From Cyclobacteriaceae bacterium (GTDB lineage: Bacteria > Bacteroidota > Bacteroidia > Cytophagales > Cyclobacteriaceae): a DNA stretch of 64,000 bases. Below are positions 1 through 9,081 of this stretch, in pieces (within the stretch, counting starts at the first letter, position 1; each line of letters starts with the position of its first letter). The translations under genes were made by a program, and so were the position numbers. Below the pieces are notes generated by a model. The model saw only the letters and a list, made by a program, of their open reading frames with translations. It made no database searches and was not told the origin of the DNA. The stretch is from NCBI GenBank assembly GCA_028278225.1, contig JANQEU010000014.1:62001-126000 (forward strand), given 5' to 3'.

Positions 1-1819
1 CCGCACTCGCGGTCTCATCCCCATCTTCACCCTTCGATGTAGCGCTATATGTAATGGTGCTATGATATTTGGACCCTGAAATAAGATTTAGTGATAAAAT
101 CCCGTCAACTAGTTCGTAATCAGTTTCAGTCAAAGAAGTGAAGGAAGCATCGGATTCAGACAGGTTTGCGATTGCTACCGCCAGGGTAATAGTGTCCTCC
201 TCCGGATCCTCAAAAATGTTGAGATCAAAAGCGAGTGTACTGTCTCCTTCAAACTGATCCCGAATAAGATCCTGTACAATTTTTGTTGAGTCTATTTGTG
301 GCCCGTCCCCGATTGGATTAATGAAAACGCTTATTATATAGGAGTTTTCATTCAGGTCTTCCTGGGCTACACCAAGATCAATGGTAAAATTGCCGGATTC
401 ATTCAGATGTGGTGTAATTGTCAATACGTTGCTTACATCAGTCTTAACTATTTCCACATTTGCAGGAGCACCTCCGGATAAAGACCTAATGGTGTAGGTA
501 AGTGATCCTCCGGTAGTATCGGCAAAGATGGTATCTAATCCCAGCTCCAAAGCAATATCTTCAGACAGGTATAAAGAATCATAAGAGTCATTAAAATCGA
601 TATTGTCTGCAGTACCATGAGGAAATATCTGGAAGGTTAAATTCCTTAGATCAACCTTAATATTGTAATTTCCCGAATCAACTTGTATCTCGTACCAATC
701 ACGGCTTATGACTTCAATCGGACCATCAAATACCATTTCATTCGGATGTTCATTAAGGCCGTAGCCAATATTGACTATGTAATTGGCATCAGAGAAGTTC
801 AAACCACCATCATTAAGGGCAATGTTCTTCCCAATGAAAATATGAGGAGATTGAGCAGAATTGAATAAGAATCTATCGTAATCAACGTATTCTCCCCAAT
901 TGTTTATTCTTAATGAATTAAAAGAATTTAGGTTGTAGTGATTATCAATAAGGTTCCAGTAAAAAGCATTATATCCTTTGCTGACAAACAACTCATCTCC
1001 ATCTTCCTCGATCCTCCCGGAATTATTTTTTCCATAATACGCTTCACCTCCTTCTTCGTTAACAACCAGGAACCTTCCATGGCCACTCTCCACAGCATAT
1101 CCCAGATTTCGGAAATTATGATACCCCCAGTCTGATAAAAGTTCAACAAATTCACTATTGGTTGGCTCGCCGGTATCAATTGCATCGCTGACAAAATATA
1201 TTGTGACATCCTCCCGAACAGCCTGCATCTTAAAAGTGTAGTACCTGGAGTCGTCAAGGTTAGCAGAAACATCGATTCCCAATTCGACATAGTCGTAAAA
1301 TACATCCGAGGTAACACTCAGTATGTCATAAACTATCTGGGATTGAACAACCATATTGGTTTGCGAATATTCTCCGCCATTGTATGCTACAGGTAAGCCA
1401 ATGTAGGCTCCCGTACCGGTTACGGTCAATTCGTCGGTGGAAATCAGATAGGATCCGTTTGGCTGATGAAAAACGGTGAAGTCATTCGCGAGAACATCAT
1501 AGTTATCGCAATATACCTGGTCCACCCCAGTCCATGTATCCAGCCAGGTCCACCAGTTATCAACCCAAAAGTTGCCTGAGTTTTCAAACCGGAATGCATC
1601 GTCAAATAAACAGTATCTGTTGTCGACTTCTTCCTGAGAAATACTGTACAGATCATCAGCACCCTGTGATGATCCGATTCTTATTGATCCTGCTTCTTTG
1701 GCTAAACGCCAATGCCGGTCATTGTCTGATCCTGCTAAAATGTCTGTAGTTAATTGTTGAGCATTAGCGGCAAGGCTGACAGCGATCGCTGCCAGGGCAG
1801 TGAGTAAGTGAGTACGCAT
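1..1819 (-). CDS. Large exported protein with cadherin-like (CADG) repeats, 3' part missing
   Basis: The minus strand is open without a stop from an ATG at 1819 to the left edge, giving at least 606 residues. The first 20 residues (MRTHLLT...AANAQ) form a signal peptide, so the protein is exported. I do not recognise the N-terminal 300 residues, which are rich in Asn, Asp, Tyr and Trp. From about residue 420 two stretches have the look of dystroglycan-type cadherin-like (CADG) domains: one around FADTTGGSLTYTI and one around FEDPEEDTITLAV near the edge. Such proteins in Bacteroidota are often cell-surface cargo of the type IX system, carrying a C-terminal sorting domain, but that end lies outside the window. 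The gene is divergent from the P1 peptidase, with a 175-bp AT-rich spacer between them. Reality of the frame is secure; function is not. Confidence 0.85.
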   Translation of the reverse strand, partial: MRTHLLTALAAIAVSLAANAQQLTTDILAGSDNDRHWRLAKEAGSIRIGSSQGADDLYSISQEEVDNRYCLFDDAFRFENSGNFWVDNWWTWLDTWTGVDQVYCDNYDVLANDFTVFHQPNGSYLISTDELTVTGTGAYIGLPVAYNGGEYSQTNMVVQSQIVYDILSVTSDVFYDYVELGIDVSANLDDSRYYTFKMQAVREDVTIYFVSDAIDTGEPTNSEFVELLSDWGYHNFRNLGYAVESGHGRFLVVNEEGGEAYYGKNNSGRIEEDGDELFVSKGYNAFYWNLIDNHYNLNSFNSLRINNWGEYVDYDRFLFNSAQSPHIFIGKNIALNDGGLNFSDANYIVNIGYGLNEHPNEMVFDGPIEVISRDWYEIQVDSGNYNIKVDLRNLTFQIFPHGTADNIDFNDSYDSLYLSEDIALELGLDTIFADTTGGSLTYTIRSLSGGAPANVEIVKTDVSNVLTITPHLNESGNFTIDLGVAQEDLNENSYIISVFINPIGDGPQIDSTKIVQDLIRDQFEGDSTLAFDLNIFEDPEEDTITLAVAIANLSESDASFTSLTETDYELVDGILSLNLISGSKYHSTITYSATSKGEDGDETASA

Positions 1820-1994
1820 GGTTATGACGATTTAGTTGAGAATTTGAATATAATAAAAACAGAAATTCCAACCAACTGTTCTGTGATTATTTTGCACATG
1901 ATTTTTATCATTTTGTAATTGTGAAATTTTGGGAAGGACTCTTGTATGTCTCGAAACTCTGATTACATTACCTGACAAATAGTTTCAAATAAAA

Positions 1995-3134
1995 ATGATG
2001 GCTTCTTTGTCAAAAAAATACTTCCTGGTATTAATTATTTGTTATACGTCAATTTCAGGGCATGCACAGGGAAATCGTACCCGTGATTACGGCATTGAAA
2101 TCGGGATTTTCAAACCAGGTGATAAGAATGCCATAACGGATGTGCCCGGCGTGAAAATAGGTCACACCACGTTGATCAAAGGGGATAATATAAGGACCGG
2201 TGTTACAGCGATCATACCCCATGACAAGGATATCTTCCAATGGAAATGTCCTGCAGCTATTTATATTGGCAACGGATTTGGAAAACTGGCAGGTTACAGC
2301 CAGGTTGAAGAACTGGGAAACATTGAGACTCCAATTATCCTGACAAATACCCTGAGTGTGGCCACCGCCATGAATGCTTTGATCTCTTACACCACTGGCA
2401 ATCCCGGAAATGAAAACGTGAGATCCGTGAATGGTGTTGTGGGTGAGACGAACGACGGACGCTTAAATGACATCAGGGGGCGTCATATCACCGAGCAACA
2501 TGTTTTAGACGCAATAGAAAATGCAAAAAGTGTCAATGTGCAGGAAGGTAATGTGGGTGCGGGCACAGGCACCGTATGTTTTGGCTATAAGGGAGGCATT
2601 GGAACATCGTCCCGAAAACTTCCGGAAACTTTGGGGGGATATACCGTAGGAGTATTGGTTCAAAGCAATTTCGGAGGTGTTCTTGAAATTAGTGGGGTTC
2701 CCATAATGAAAGAAATGGGAAATTTTCCGTTCAAAAATGCAATTGATTCTTCCGATGGATCCTGCATGATGGTAATTCTGACAGATGCGCCTGTCTCGGA
2801 TCGAAATCTGAAACGAATGGCTAAAAGAGCTATGATGGGACTGGCCAAAACAGGAGGAGTAGCGTCCAATGGAAGTGGTGATTATGTAATCGCCGTATCC
2901 AACTATGAAGACAATCTCATTCCCTACTCTTCTCAGGAAAGACTCATTCAGCAGACCTATATCAGGAACAGCCAGATGACGCCACTGTTCATTGCGACAA
3001 TCGAAGCAACGGAAGAAGCCATCATCAATTCCCTGTTCGCCGCCGAAACAATGAAAGGGAATGGAAATGAGATCCTGGCGCTCCCCGTGGATGAAGTTCT
3101 CAAAATCATGGAGAAATTTGGCAGAATCCGCTAG
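1995..3134 (+). CDS. P1-family (DmpA/BapA-type) N-terminal nucleophile peptidase, exported
   Basis: The 379-residue protein has a signal peptide (residues 1-25, ending in SGHAQ) followed by a full-length P1 peptidase. These Ntn hydrolases cut themselves into two chains and then act as aminopeptidases, some on D-residues or beta-amino acids. Family hallmarks visible are GITDVPGVKIGH-type N-terminal sequence (here NAITDVPGVKIGHTT, residues 46-60), VNGVVGETNDG at 145-155 and the nucleophile region SSDGSCMMV at 252-260. Ser256 is the expected self-cleavage nucleophile, close to Ser250 of DmpA. It stands alone between the divergent exported gene and the stress protein. The ATG at 1995 is followed by a second ATG, so the start could shift one codon. 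Substrate cannot be told; periplasmic peptide turnover is the natural guess. Confidence 0.9.
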   Translation: MMASLSKKYFLVLIICYTSISGHAQGNRTRDYGIEIGIFKPGDKNAITDVPGVKIGHTTLIKGDNIRTGVTAIIPHDKDIFQWKCPAAIYIGNGFGKLAGYSQVEELGNIETPIILTNTLSVATAMNALISYTTGNPGNENVRSVNGVVGETNDGRLNDIRGRHITEQHVLDAIENAKSVNVQEGNVGAGTGTVCFGYKGGIGTSSRKLPETLGGYTVGVLVQSNFGGVLEISGVPIMKEMGNFPFKNAIDSSDGSCMMVILTDAPVSDRNLKRMAKRAMMGLAKTGGVASNGSGDYVIAVSNYEDNLIPYSSQERLIQQTYIRNSQMTPLFIATIEATEEAIINSLFAAETMKGNGNEILALPVDEVLKIMEKFGRIR

Positions 3135-3194
3135 TATAACCATTGTTTCCATACTAATTTAGGCCTCCCAAACAAACAAATTCAAGAACCTTAT

Positions 3195-4103
3195 ATGGGC
3201 AATTTAAAAAACTGGGTCGTAACCATTGACTTTACGAAAATGGACATGAACATTCTGAATTATGCCAAATTCTTCAGTAAAGTTTGTCCGCCGGATAAGA
3301 TCTATTTCGTTTCTATTGTCCAGGATTCGGATTCGGACCGTTTTTTTTCTGATGAGTACCAGGTATTCAGGGACCAAATGGTAGCAGATCAAAAATTAAA
3401 CCTGGCACACAGGGTTGATCAATACTTCAAGGATAGTAAAATTCGATGTGAACCGGTAATGCTTACCGGGAATCCATTTGAAGAGTTGATCTCATTCAGT
3501 ATGCGCAATTCAATTGATCTGGTCTTTGCAGGAAGGAAGGAAGTTTCAGGAGGATCGGGAATTGTATCGGAAAATCTTTCAAGGAATTTGCCATGTGCTT
3601 TCCTGCTTGTCCCTGAGAAATCTCCGCTATCTCTCAGAAACATTTTGGTGCCAACAGACTTCTCAGACCATTCCGGCTTAGCTATGGCGGTAGCTCAATC
3701 ATTTCGTCAGAGTGATCACGAGATCAATCTTTTTGCCCAACATATTTACCAGATCCCGAAAAATCTGGAAAAATCCGATAAAAGCCCGGAAGAGATAAAG
3801 CGTATGCTCCATATCAAGGCCGACCGAAAAATGCAGGAATGGAAATCAAAAGATCCTTTTAAGTCCGAGTCGATCCTGACACTCAAGGGTCAGGAATCGT
3901 TCCCTGAACTGGTAATGAGGGAAGTAAGAAAGCACAATGTCGAGTTGATTGTAATGGGATCAAAAGGGATGACAGCCACGGATCTGGCCCAATTGGGTAG
4001 CAATACACTTAGACTTATGAAGTCAGCAGGCAACATACCCCTACTTATCATCAAGCGGGAAAATGAGAATGTTAAATTGCTGAAGACGCTGGATTTCGGT
4101 TAA
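3195..4103 (+). CDS. Tandem universal stress protein (two UspA domains)
   Basis: This 302-residue cytoplasmic protein has two UspA domains, residues about 3-140 and 148-290. The second begins LRNILVPTDFSDHS and ends with the nucleotide-binding signature G-2x-G-9x-GS (GSKGMTATDLAQLGS), intact, so this half should bind ATP. The first half starts KNWVVTIDFTKMDMN and lacks a clear copy of that signature. This arrangement, one binding and one degenerate half, is common for tandem Usp proteins in Bacteroidota. It follows the P1 peptidase by 60 bp and converges on hslU with 13 bp between stops. Role in stress tolerance is family knowledge only. Confidence 0.9.
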   Translation: MGNLKNWVVTIDFTKMDMNILNYAKFFSKVCPPDKIYFVSIVQDSDSDRFFSDEYQVFRDQMVADQKLNLAHRVDQYFKDSKIRCEPVMLTGNPFEELISFSMRNSIDLVFAGRKEVSGGSGIVSENLSRNLPCAFLLVPEKSPLSLRNILVPTDFSDHSGLAMAVAQSFRQSDHEINLFAQHIYQIPKNLEKSDKSPEEIKRMLHIKADRKMQEWKSKDPFKSESILTLKGQESFPELVMREVRKHNVELIVMGSKGMTATDLAQLGSNTLRLMKSAGNIPLLIIKRENENVKLLKTLDFG

Positions 4104-4116
4104 GCGTAGATTTGGA

Positions 4117-5481
4117 TCACAGGATGTATTCACTTAGATCCTTGTCCTTAACTACGTCTGCCAGTTTTTCCTTAACCATTTTCTTGTCCACTACCACCTT
4201 TGCATTAGGCCCGATAGTATCGGGAATATCAAAGAGGATCTCGTTCAGCAACTTACTCATGACAGTATGTAATCTCCTGGCACCGATGTTTTCGACTTCT
4301 TCATTGATCTTGAATGCCATTTCCGCGATTTCTTCCACAGCATCATCATTAAAGATCAAATTCACATCTTCCGCATCTATAAGGGCTTCATACTGCTTTG
4401 TAAGGGCATTTTTGGGTTCCTTCAAAATCCTAAGAAAATCGTTTTTGGTGAGATTATCCAATTCAACCCTGATCGGAAATCGTCCCTGTAACTCGGGGAT
4501 CATATCCGAAGGTTTGCTGAAATGAAACGCCCCTGCAGCAATAAAAAGTATATGGTCGGTATTCACGATTCCATACTTCGTATTCACGGCACTGCCTTCT
4601 ACGATAGGTAAAAGGTCACGTTGGACGCCCTCTCTGCTCACATCAGGTCCGCCTTTTCCACCCCTGCCTCCGGCGATCTTGTCAATCTCGTCTATGAAGA
4701 TAATTCCAGTATTCTCGGCTTTCAACAGGGCTTCGTCCTTCACTTCATCCATATCGATCAACCGCGAAGTTTCTTCTTCCATCAGTAATTTCCTGGCCTC
4801 AGCAATGGTTACCTTCCTTTTCTTGGTTTTTTTAGGTAGCATGTTATTCAGCATGTCCTGCAGATTGATCATGGATGCCTCATCCATCATACCTCCACCA
4901 ATCATCCCGATGCCATTGTTAGCAGGTTGTTTTATGCTTATTTCAATCTTCCTGTCATCAAGTTCACCGTTCTTTACTTTCTCCCTAAACCGCTCCCTGG
5001 TCTTTTCATTTAATTCCCGCTCCTCGGAGGGCTTTTCCTCACCTACCAGTGACTTGGTTGATTTTAAGGGCGGTATCAATGCATCCAAAATCTGAGCTTC
5101 CACGATCTCCGAAGCTTTTTCCATCACCTCCTCTTTTTTGCTTACTCGCACCATATTCACGGATTGTTCAACCAGGTCCCGAACCATGCTCTCAACATCG
5201 CGCCCAACATAGCCAACTTCTGTGAATTTCGAGGCTTCCACTTTAGTAAAAGGCGCCTCCGCAACTCTCGCCAGTCTTCTGGCGATCTCGGTTTTCCCGA
5301 CACCGGTGGCGCCAATAAGTAGAATGTTATTTGGTACGATATCACCCTGAATATCCGAGGTTACATTCATCCTCCTCCATCTGTTCCTCATGGCGATGGC
5401 AACGTTCCGCTTCGCCTCACTCTGACCTATGATATACTTGTCAAGTTCCTTTACTATTTGTTTTGGTGTTAAATTTTCCAT
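4117..5481 (-). CDS. hslU: HslU, ATPase subunit of the HslUV protease
   Basis: HslU is the AAA+ unfoldase that feeds substrates into the HslV peptidase ring. The 454-residue chain is full length. Visible are the Walker A GATGVGKT (57-64), pore loop GYVG (90-93), the inserted I domain (about 110-240) with a Gly/Met-rich linker, Walker B IIFIDEID (260-267), and the C-terminal tail ending SEYIL, the part that docks into HslV. It is the last gene of the lon-porQ-hslU operon, starting one base after the porQ stop. No hslV lies in the window, although hslV and hslU are neighbours in many bacteria; the partner must be elsewhere if the complex exists. Confidence 0.97.
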   Translation of the reverse strand: MENLTPKQIVKELDKYIIGQSEAKRNVAIAMRNRWRRMNVTSDIQGDIVPNNILLIGATGVGKTEIARRLARVAEAPFTKVEASKFTEVGYVGRDVESMVRDLVEQSVNMVRVSKKEEVMEKASEIVEAQILDALIPPLKSTKSLVGEEKPSEERELNEKTRERFREKVKNGELDDRKIEISIKQPANNGIGMIGGGMMDEASMINLQDMLNNMLPKKTKKRKVTIAEARKLLMEEETSRLIDMDEVKDEALLKAENTGIIFIDEIDKIAGGRGGKGGPDVSREGVQRDLLPIVEGSAVNTKYGIVNTDHILFIAAGAFHFSKPSDMIPELQGRFPIRVELDNLTKNDFLRILKEPKNALTKQYEALIDAEDVNLIFNDDAVEEIAEMAFKINEEVENIGARRLHTVMSKLLNEILFDIPDTIGPNAKVVVDKKMVKEKLADVVKDKDLSEYIL

Positions 5482-5482
5482 C

Positions 5483-6466
5483 TTAAAAAATGTTTCTAAT
5501 GGAATTCACATTGCTTTGTAGAGAAATAAAGCTTGTCCCTCCCGCTGCATGAAAATTGCTCCGGGAAAACCTGAGATCCAAATCTTTTATCCGGATTAAT
5601 AATCCATAAGACCAACCCGCTCCCATTGCCGACTGAGCTAATCTGAGCTCTTGCCGGCGTTTTTGATTGTACCCAAGCAGAATTTCTAAATTCCTACCCA
5701 ATATGAAGGCTCCTCCTATATTTATGTGTCTTAATGCTTTGTCCAAATTATCCAAAGTTTCCTGAGGATCATCACTATACGTTTCCGTGTTACTAATCAG
5801 ATCATAAACCGTAAAGGTAAATCTTACCGGCATGTATTGTGGTTTAAAGGTAGTACCTACTTTCACGTCAAATGGTATATTCAATTCTTTATCTACGGCG
5901 TAATCTGAAAGAATCCATCCAAAATCGGAGAACAACAATCCGATATACAATAGCCCTGACGGGTGGGAATAAATACCTCCCATATCCAACAACAATGCTG
6001 AAGCGCTGTTGGAATCAATGATGGATTGTGCAAATTTCACATTCCCTCCGATTCCGAAAGATCCTATTCTATGACTTTTCCCTACTGAAACTATATAATC
6101 CCTGGCCGTAAATTCTCCCAGTTTTGTTCCAATATCATCAGTTCTGTCCAGTTCACCATAATCCGTATAAACCGTTCCAATTGCAAAAGGACCGATCTTG
6201 TTAAAATCGAATTTTCCGATGACCGAAAACCTTGAAATATCCGCATAATACGGATTAAACATTGCAGCAATGCTGCCCGGAGCAACTGAATCCAGGACAG
6301 CGGGATTTCTAAAAGCCACAGTCACGTCTCCGTCACCATTTGATATGATACTCCCACCTAAAGCCGCTTCCCTGGCGCTGACGGACAGATCCAGGAATTC
6401 CAAACCATGTTGAGACCATGCAAGCAGGCCGGAAAAAATAAATATTATGAAAAAAGTTTTCTTCAA
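5483..6466 (-). CDS. porQ: PorQ, outer-membrane component of the type IX secretion system
   Basis: PorQ belongs to the FadL/PorV-like beta-barrel group and is needed, with PorU, PorV and PorZ, in the surface complex that processes and attaches type IX cargo. The 327 residues start with a signal peptide (KKTFFIIF...AWSQ) followed by the family-typical LEFLDLSVSAREAALGG and VTVAFRNPAVLD, then alternating barrel strands to the end. The start codon is TTG at 6466, overlapping the lon stop as TTGA; no ATG precedes the signal peptide and the next ATG would delete it, so TTG is well supported. Translation is therefore probably coupled to lon. The hslU ATG follows one base after its stop. Confidence 0.9.
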   Translation of the reverse strand: MKKTFFIIFIFSGLLAWSQHGLEFLDLSVSAREAALGGSIISNGDGDVTVAFRNPAVLDSVAPGSIAAMFNPYYADISRFSVIGKFDFNKIGPFAIGTVYTDYGELDRTDDIGTKLGEFTARDYIVSVGKSHRIGSFGIGGNVKFAQSIIDSNSASALLLDMGGIYSHPSGLLYIGLLFSDFGWILSDYAVDKELNIPFDVKVGTTFKPQYMPVRFTFTVYDLISNTETYSDDPQETLDNLDKALRHINIGGAFILGRNLEILLGYNQKRRQELRLAQSAMGAGWSYGLLIRIKDLDLRFSRSNFHAAGGTSFISLQSNVNSIRNIF

Positions 6467-8928
6467 TTCGCAGTTTCAGCAATGATAAACTCCATAGGTT
6501 CTTTCACTCTTTGTTTGAGCAATGCCAAATCCAGAACATCACTTACCTCCTTAACGAACTGAATGTCCAAACCTTTGATATACTGCTCGTTTATTTCTTC
6601 CAGATCCTTCCTGTTTCGTTCACAAAGCAGGATTTCTTTTATTCCGGCTCTCTTTGCTGCCAGTATTTTTTCCTTGATCCCACCGACAGGCAACACTTTG
6701 CCGCGAAGTGTTATTTCACCGGTCATTGCCAGCTTGGACTTAATTTTTCGCTGTGTAAACACAGATGCCAGTGAGGTGAGCATTGTAATGCCGGCTGAAG
6801 GTCCGTCTTTTGGAATAGCTCCGGCCGGAACATGTACGTGTAAATCATAATGCTCAAATATTCTATGATCGATTCCCAAAGCTTCTGCATTTGATTTCAG
6901 GAAAGAAAGTGCAGTTACTGCCGATTCTTTCATCACATCCCCCAACTGCCCGGATAGTGTAAGTTTCCCTTTACCCCTGCTCAAGGAAGATTCGATAAAC
7001 AGGATCTCACCACCTGCGGGAGTCCATGCCAATCCTGTCGCCACACCGGGTATCTGATTACTCTCATACATATCCTTATCGAATATCTCCGGACCAAGTA
7101 TTTTACGCACCTCGCCGTCGGTGATAGCATGATTATATTCCTCCTCCATAGCAATGGACTTAGCCACATTTCTGATTACTGACGCAATTTTTCGTTCAAG
7201 ATTCCTTACGCCTGACTCTCTTGTATAGTCATTGATGATTTTCTGTATTGACCTTTTATCAAGTTTGATATCCCCCCGCTTTAAACCATGTTCATCACGT
7301 TGCTTGGGGACTAAATGTCTTCTGGCAATTTCCACCTTTTCCTCCAGGGTGTAGCCGGTAATATCGATGATCTCCATTCGGTCCCTGAGAGCCGGCTGAA
7401 TAGTTTCCAGGGAATTTGCAGTAGCTATAAATAGCACTTTTGACAGATCATAATCGACTTCAAGGTAGTTGTCCTTAAAGGTATTATTCTGCTCCGGGTC
7501 CAGCACCTCCAGAAGCGCAGATGAAGGGTCACCCCTGAAATCAGAACTTACCTTATCAATTTCATCGAGGATAAATACTGGATTTGATGATTTCGCCCGG
7601 TTTATATTCTGGATAATCTTGCCGGGCATTGATCCAATATATGTTTTCCGGTGGCCCCGGATCTCGGCTTCATCGTGAACACCACCCAAAGACATGCGAA
7701 TGTATTTCCGGTTCAACGCCTCCGCGATCGATTTGCCAAGTGATGTTTTTCCTACTCCTGGAGGCCCATAAAGGCATAATATTGGCCCTTTGAGATCATT
7801 TTTAAGTTTTCGAACAGCCAGATATTCGAGTATCCTTTCCTTGACCTTTTCCAATCCGTAGTGATCCCGGTCCAGTATCTTCCTTGCGTTCTTCAGGTCG
7901 AAATTGTCTTCTGTGTATTCTCCCCATGGCAAATCCACCAGCAGTTCAGCATAATTCATGGCCACAGGATACTCCGCCGCAGCAGGGTTCATTCTGCCAA
8001 TTTTATCAAGTTCCTTCATAAAATGGGTTTGAACCTCTTCAGGCCATTTCTTGCCTTCTGCTTTGATTCTAAGTGCCTCAAGTTCCTGGTCCGGTCCCTC
8101 CTGACCTAACTCATGCTGAAGTACCTTCATCTGCTGCCTCAGGAAATAATCACGCTGCTGCTGATCGATATCCGTATGGACTTTATTCTGTATCTCCTGT
8201 TTCAATTCCAGCATCTGGATGTCTTTCATCATCATCTTCAGCAACCTCTCAGATCGTTTCTTAGGATCATTGATCTCCAGTAATTTCTGCTTTTCCGGAA
8301 CCTCAGCGTTTACGTTGCTGGACAGGAAATGTGTCAGAAACGAATAGCTTTCAATGTTTTCCAGAGCAATCTGAGCTTCCCTCGGGATTTCGGGGTTCAG
8401 ATTCATTATTTTGTAAGCAGCCTCTTTCAGTGATTGTGAAATGGCCGTTACCTCATCCTCCCTTACATCCAGATGTTCATCCGGAAGGAGTGTGTAGCTT
8501 GCCCTTAAATAAGGATCATCAGCAATTATCCCTGTAATTTGAAAACGTTTTTGTCCCTGAATAATTATGGTGGTATTGCCATCCGGAAGTACCAGCATTT
8601 TCAGGATCCTGGCAACTGTGCCCACCTCGTAAATGTCCTTTGAGGTAGGTTCTTCAACCTTTATGTTTTTTTGCGCTACAACTCCTATGATCTTATTTCC
8701 ACGGTATGCTTTTTTAACCAGTGTCACCGATTTTTCCCGCCCCACCGTGATAGGTAGAACAACACCGGGAAAAAGAACAGTATTTTTTACGGGAAGAACA
8801 GGTAATTCTTCAGGAAGATTTTTTTCGTTCAACTCCGGGCCTTCATCAGTAGCAACCAACTGAATAACCTCTTCCGATCCCTCTTCTAAAAAATCTGGCA
8901 GAACTATTTGATTCTTTTTACTAAACAT
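6463..8928 (-). CDS. lon: Lon ATP-dependent serine protease
   Basis: Lon degrades misfolded and regulatory proteins in the cytoplasm. The 821-residue chain has the N-terminal substrate-binding domain (about 40-240, with LPVLPVKNTVLFPG), the AAA+ module with Walker A GPPGVGKT (Lys394) and the C-terminal protease domain with DGPSAG (Ser711) and GGIKEK (Lys754) forming the catalytic dyad by comparison with E. coli Ser679/Lys722. An acidic N-terminal extension of about 40 residues is usual in this phylum. It heads the lon-porQ-hslU operon; the stop overlaps the porQ start by four bases. The 153-bp spacer to the divergent PorE-like gene must hold its promoter, but I see no convincing box there. 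Confidence 0.97.
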   Translation of the reverse strand: MFSKKNQIVLPDFLEEGSEEVIQLVATDEGPELNEKNLPEELPVLPVKNTVLFPGVVLPITVGREKSVTLVKKAYRGNKIIGVVAQKNIKVEEPTSKDIYEVGTVARILKMLVLPDGNTTIIIQGQKRFQITGIIADDPYLRASYTLLPDEHLDVREDEVTAISQSLKEAAYKIMNLNPEIPREAQIALENIESYSFLTHFLSSNVNAEVPEKQKLLEINDPKKRSERLLKMMMKDIQMLELKQEIQNKVHTDIDQQQRDYFLRQQMKVLQHELGQEGPDQELEALRIKAEGKKWPEEVQTHFMKELDKIGRMNPAAAEYPVAMNYAELLVDLPWGEYTEDNFDLKNARKILDRDHYGLEKVKERILEYLAVRKLKNDLKGPILCLYGPPGVGKTSLGKSIAEALNRKYIRMSLGGVHDEAEIRGHRKTYIGSMPGKIIQNINRAKSSNPVFILDEIDKVSSDFRGDPSSALLEVLDPEQNNTFKDNYLEVDYDLSKVLFIATANSLETIQPALRDRMEIIDITGYTLEEKVEIARRHLVPKQRDEHGLKRGDIKLDKRSIQKIINDYTRESGVRNLERKIASVIRNVAKSIAMEEEYNHAITDGEVRKILGPEIFDKDMYESNQIPGVATGLAWTPAGGEILFIESSLSRGKGKLTLSGQLGDVMKESAVTALSFLKSNAEALGIDHRIFEHYDLHVHVPAGAIPKDGPSAGITMLTSLASVFTQRKIKSKLAMTGEITLRGKVLPVGGIKEKILAAKRAGIKEILLCERNRKDLEEINEQYIKGLDIQFVKEVSDVLDLALLKQRVKEPMEFIIAETAN

Positions 8929-9081
8929 GAAATATTATGCCAAAATGACAGACTATTCTTATTTGTTATCTCAATTCAATGTATTGACTAATAGGCTCAA
9001 TACCTATGCCAAATACAATAATCTCAACCAAATCGTGTTAACTTTAGTATTTTAATCAAAATGTACTGACGATTCGTCGCA

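Noticed and set aside
2505-3152. 215-codon frame on the minus strand
   Set aside because: It is fully opposite the well-supported P1 peptidase and its translation has no family features or sensible composition.
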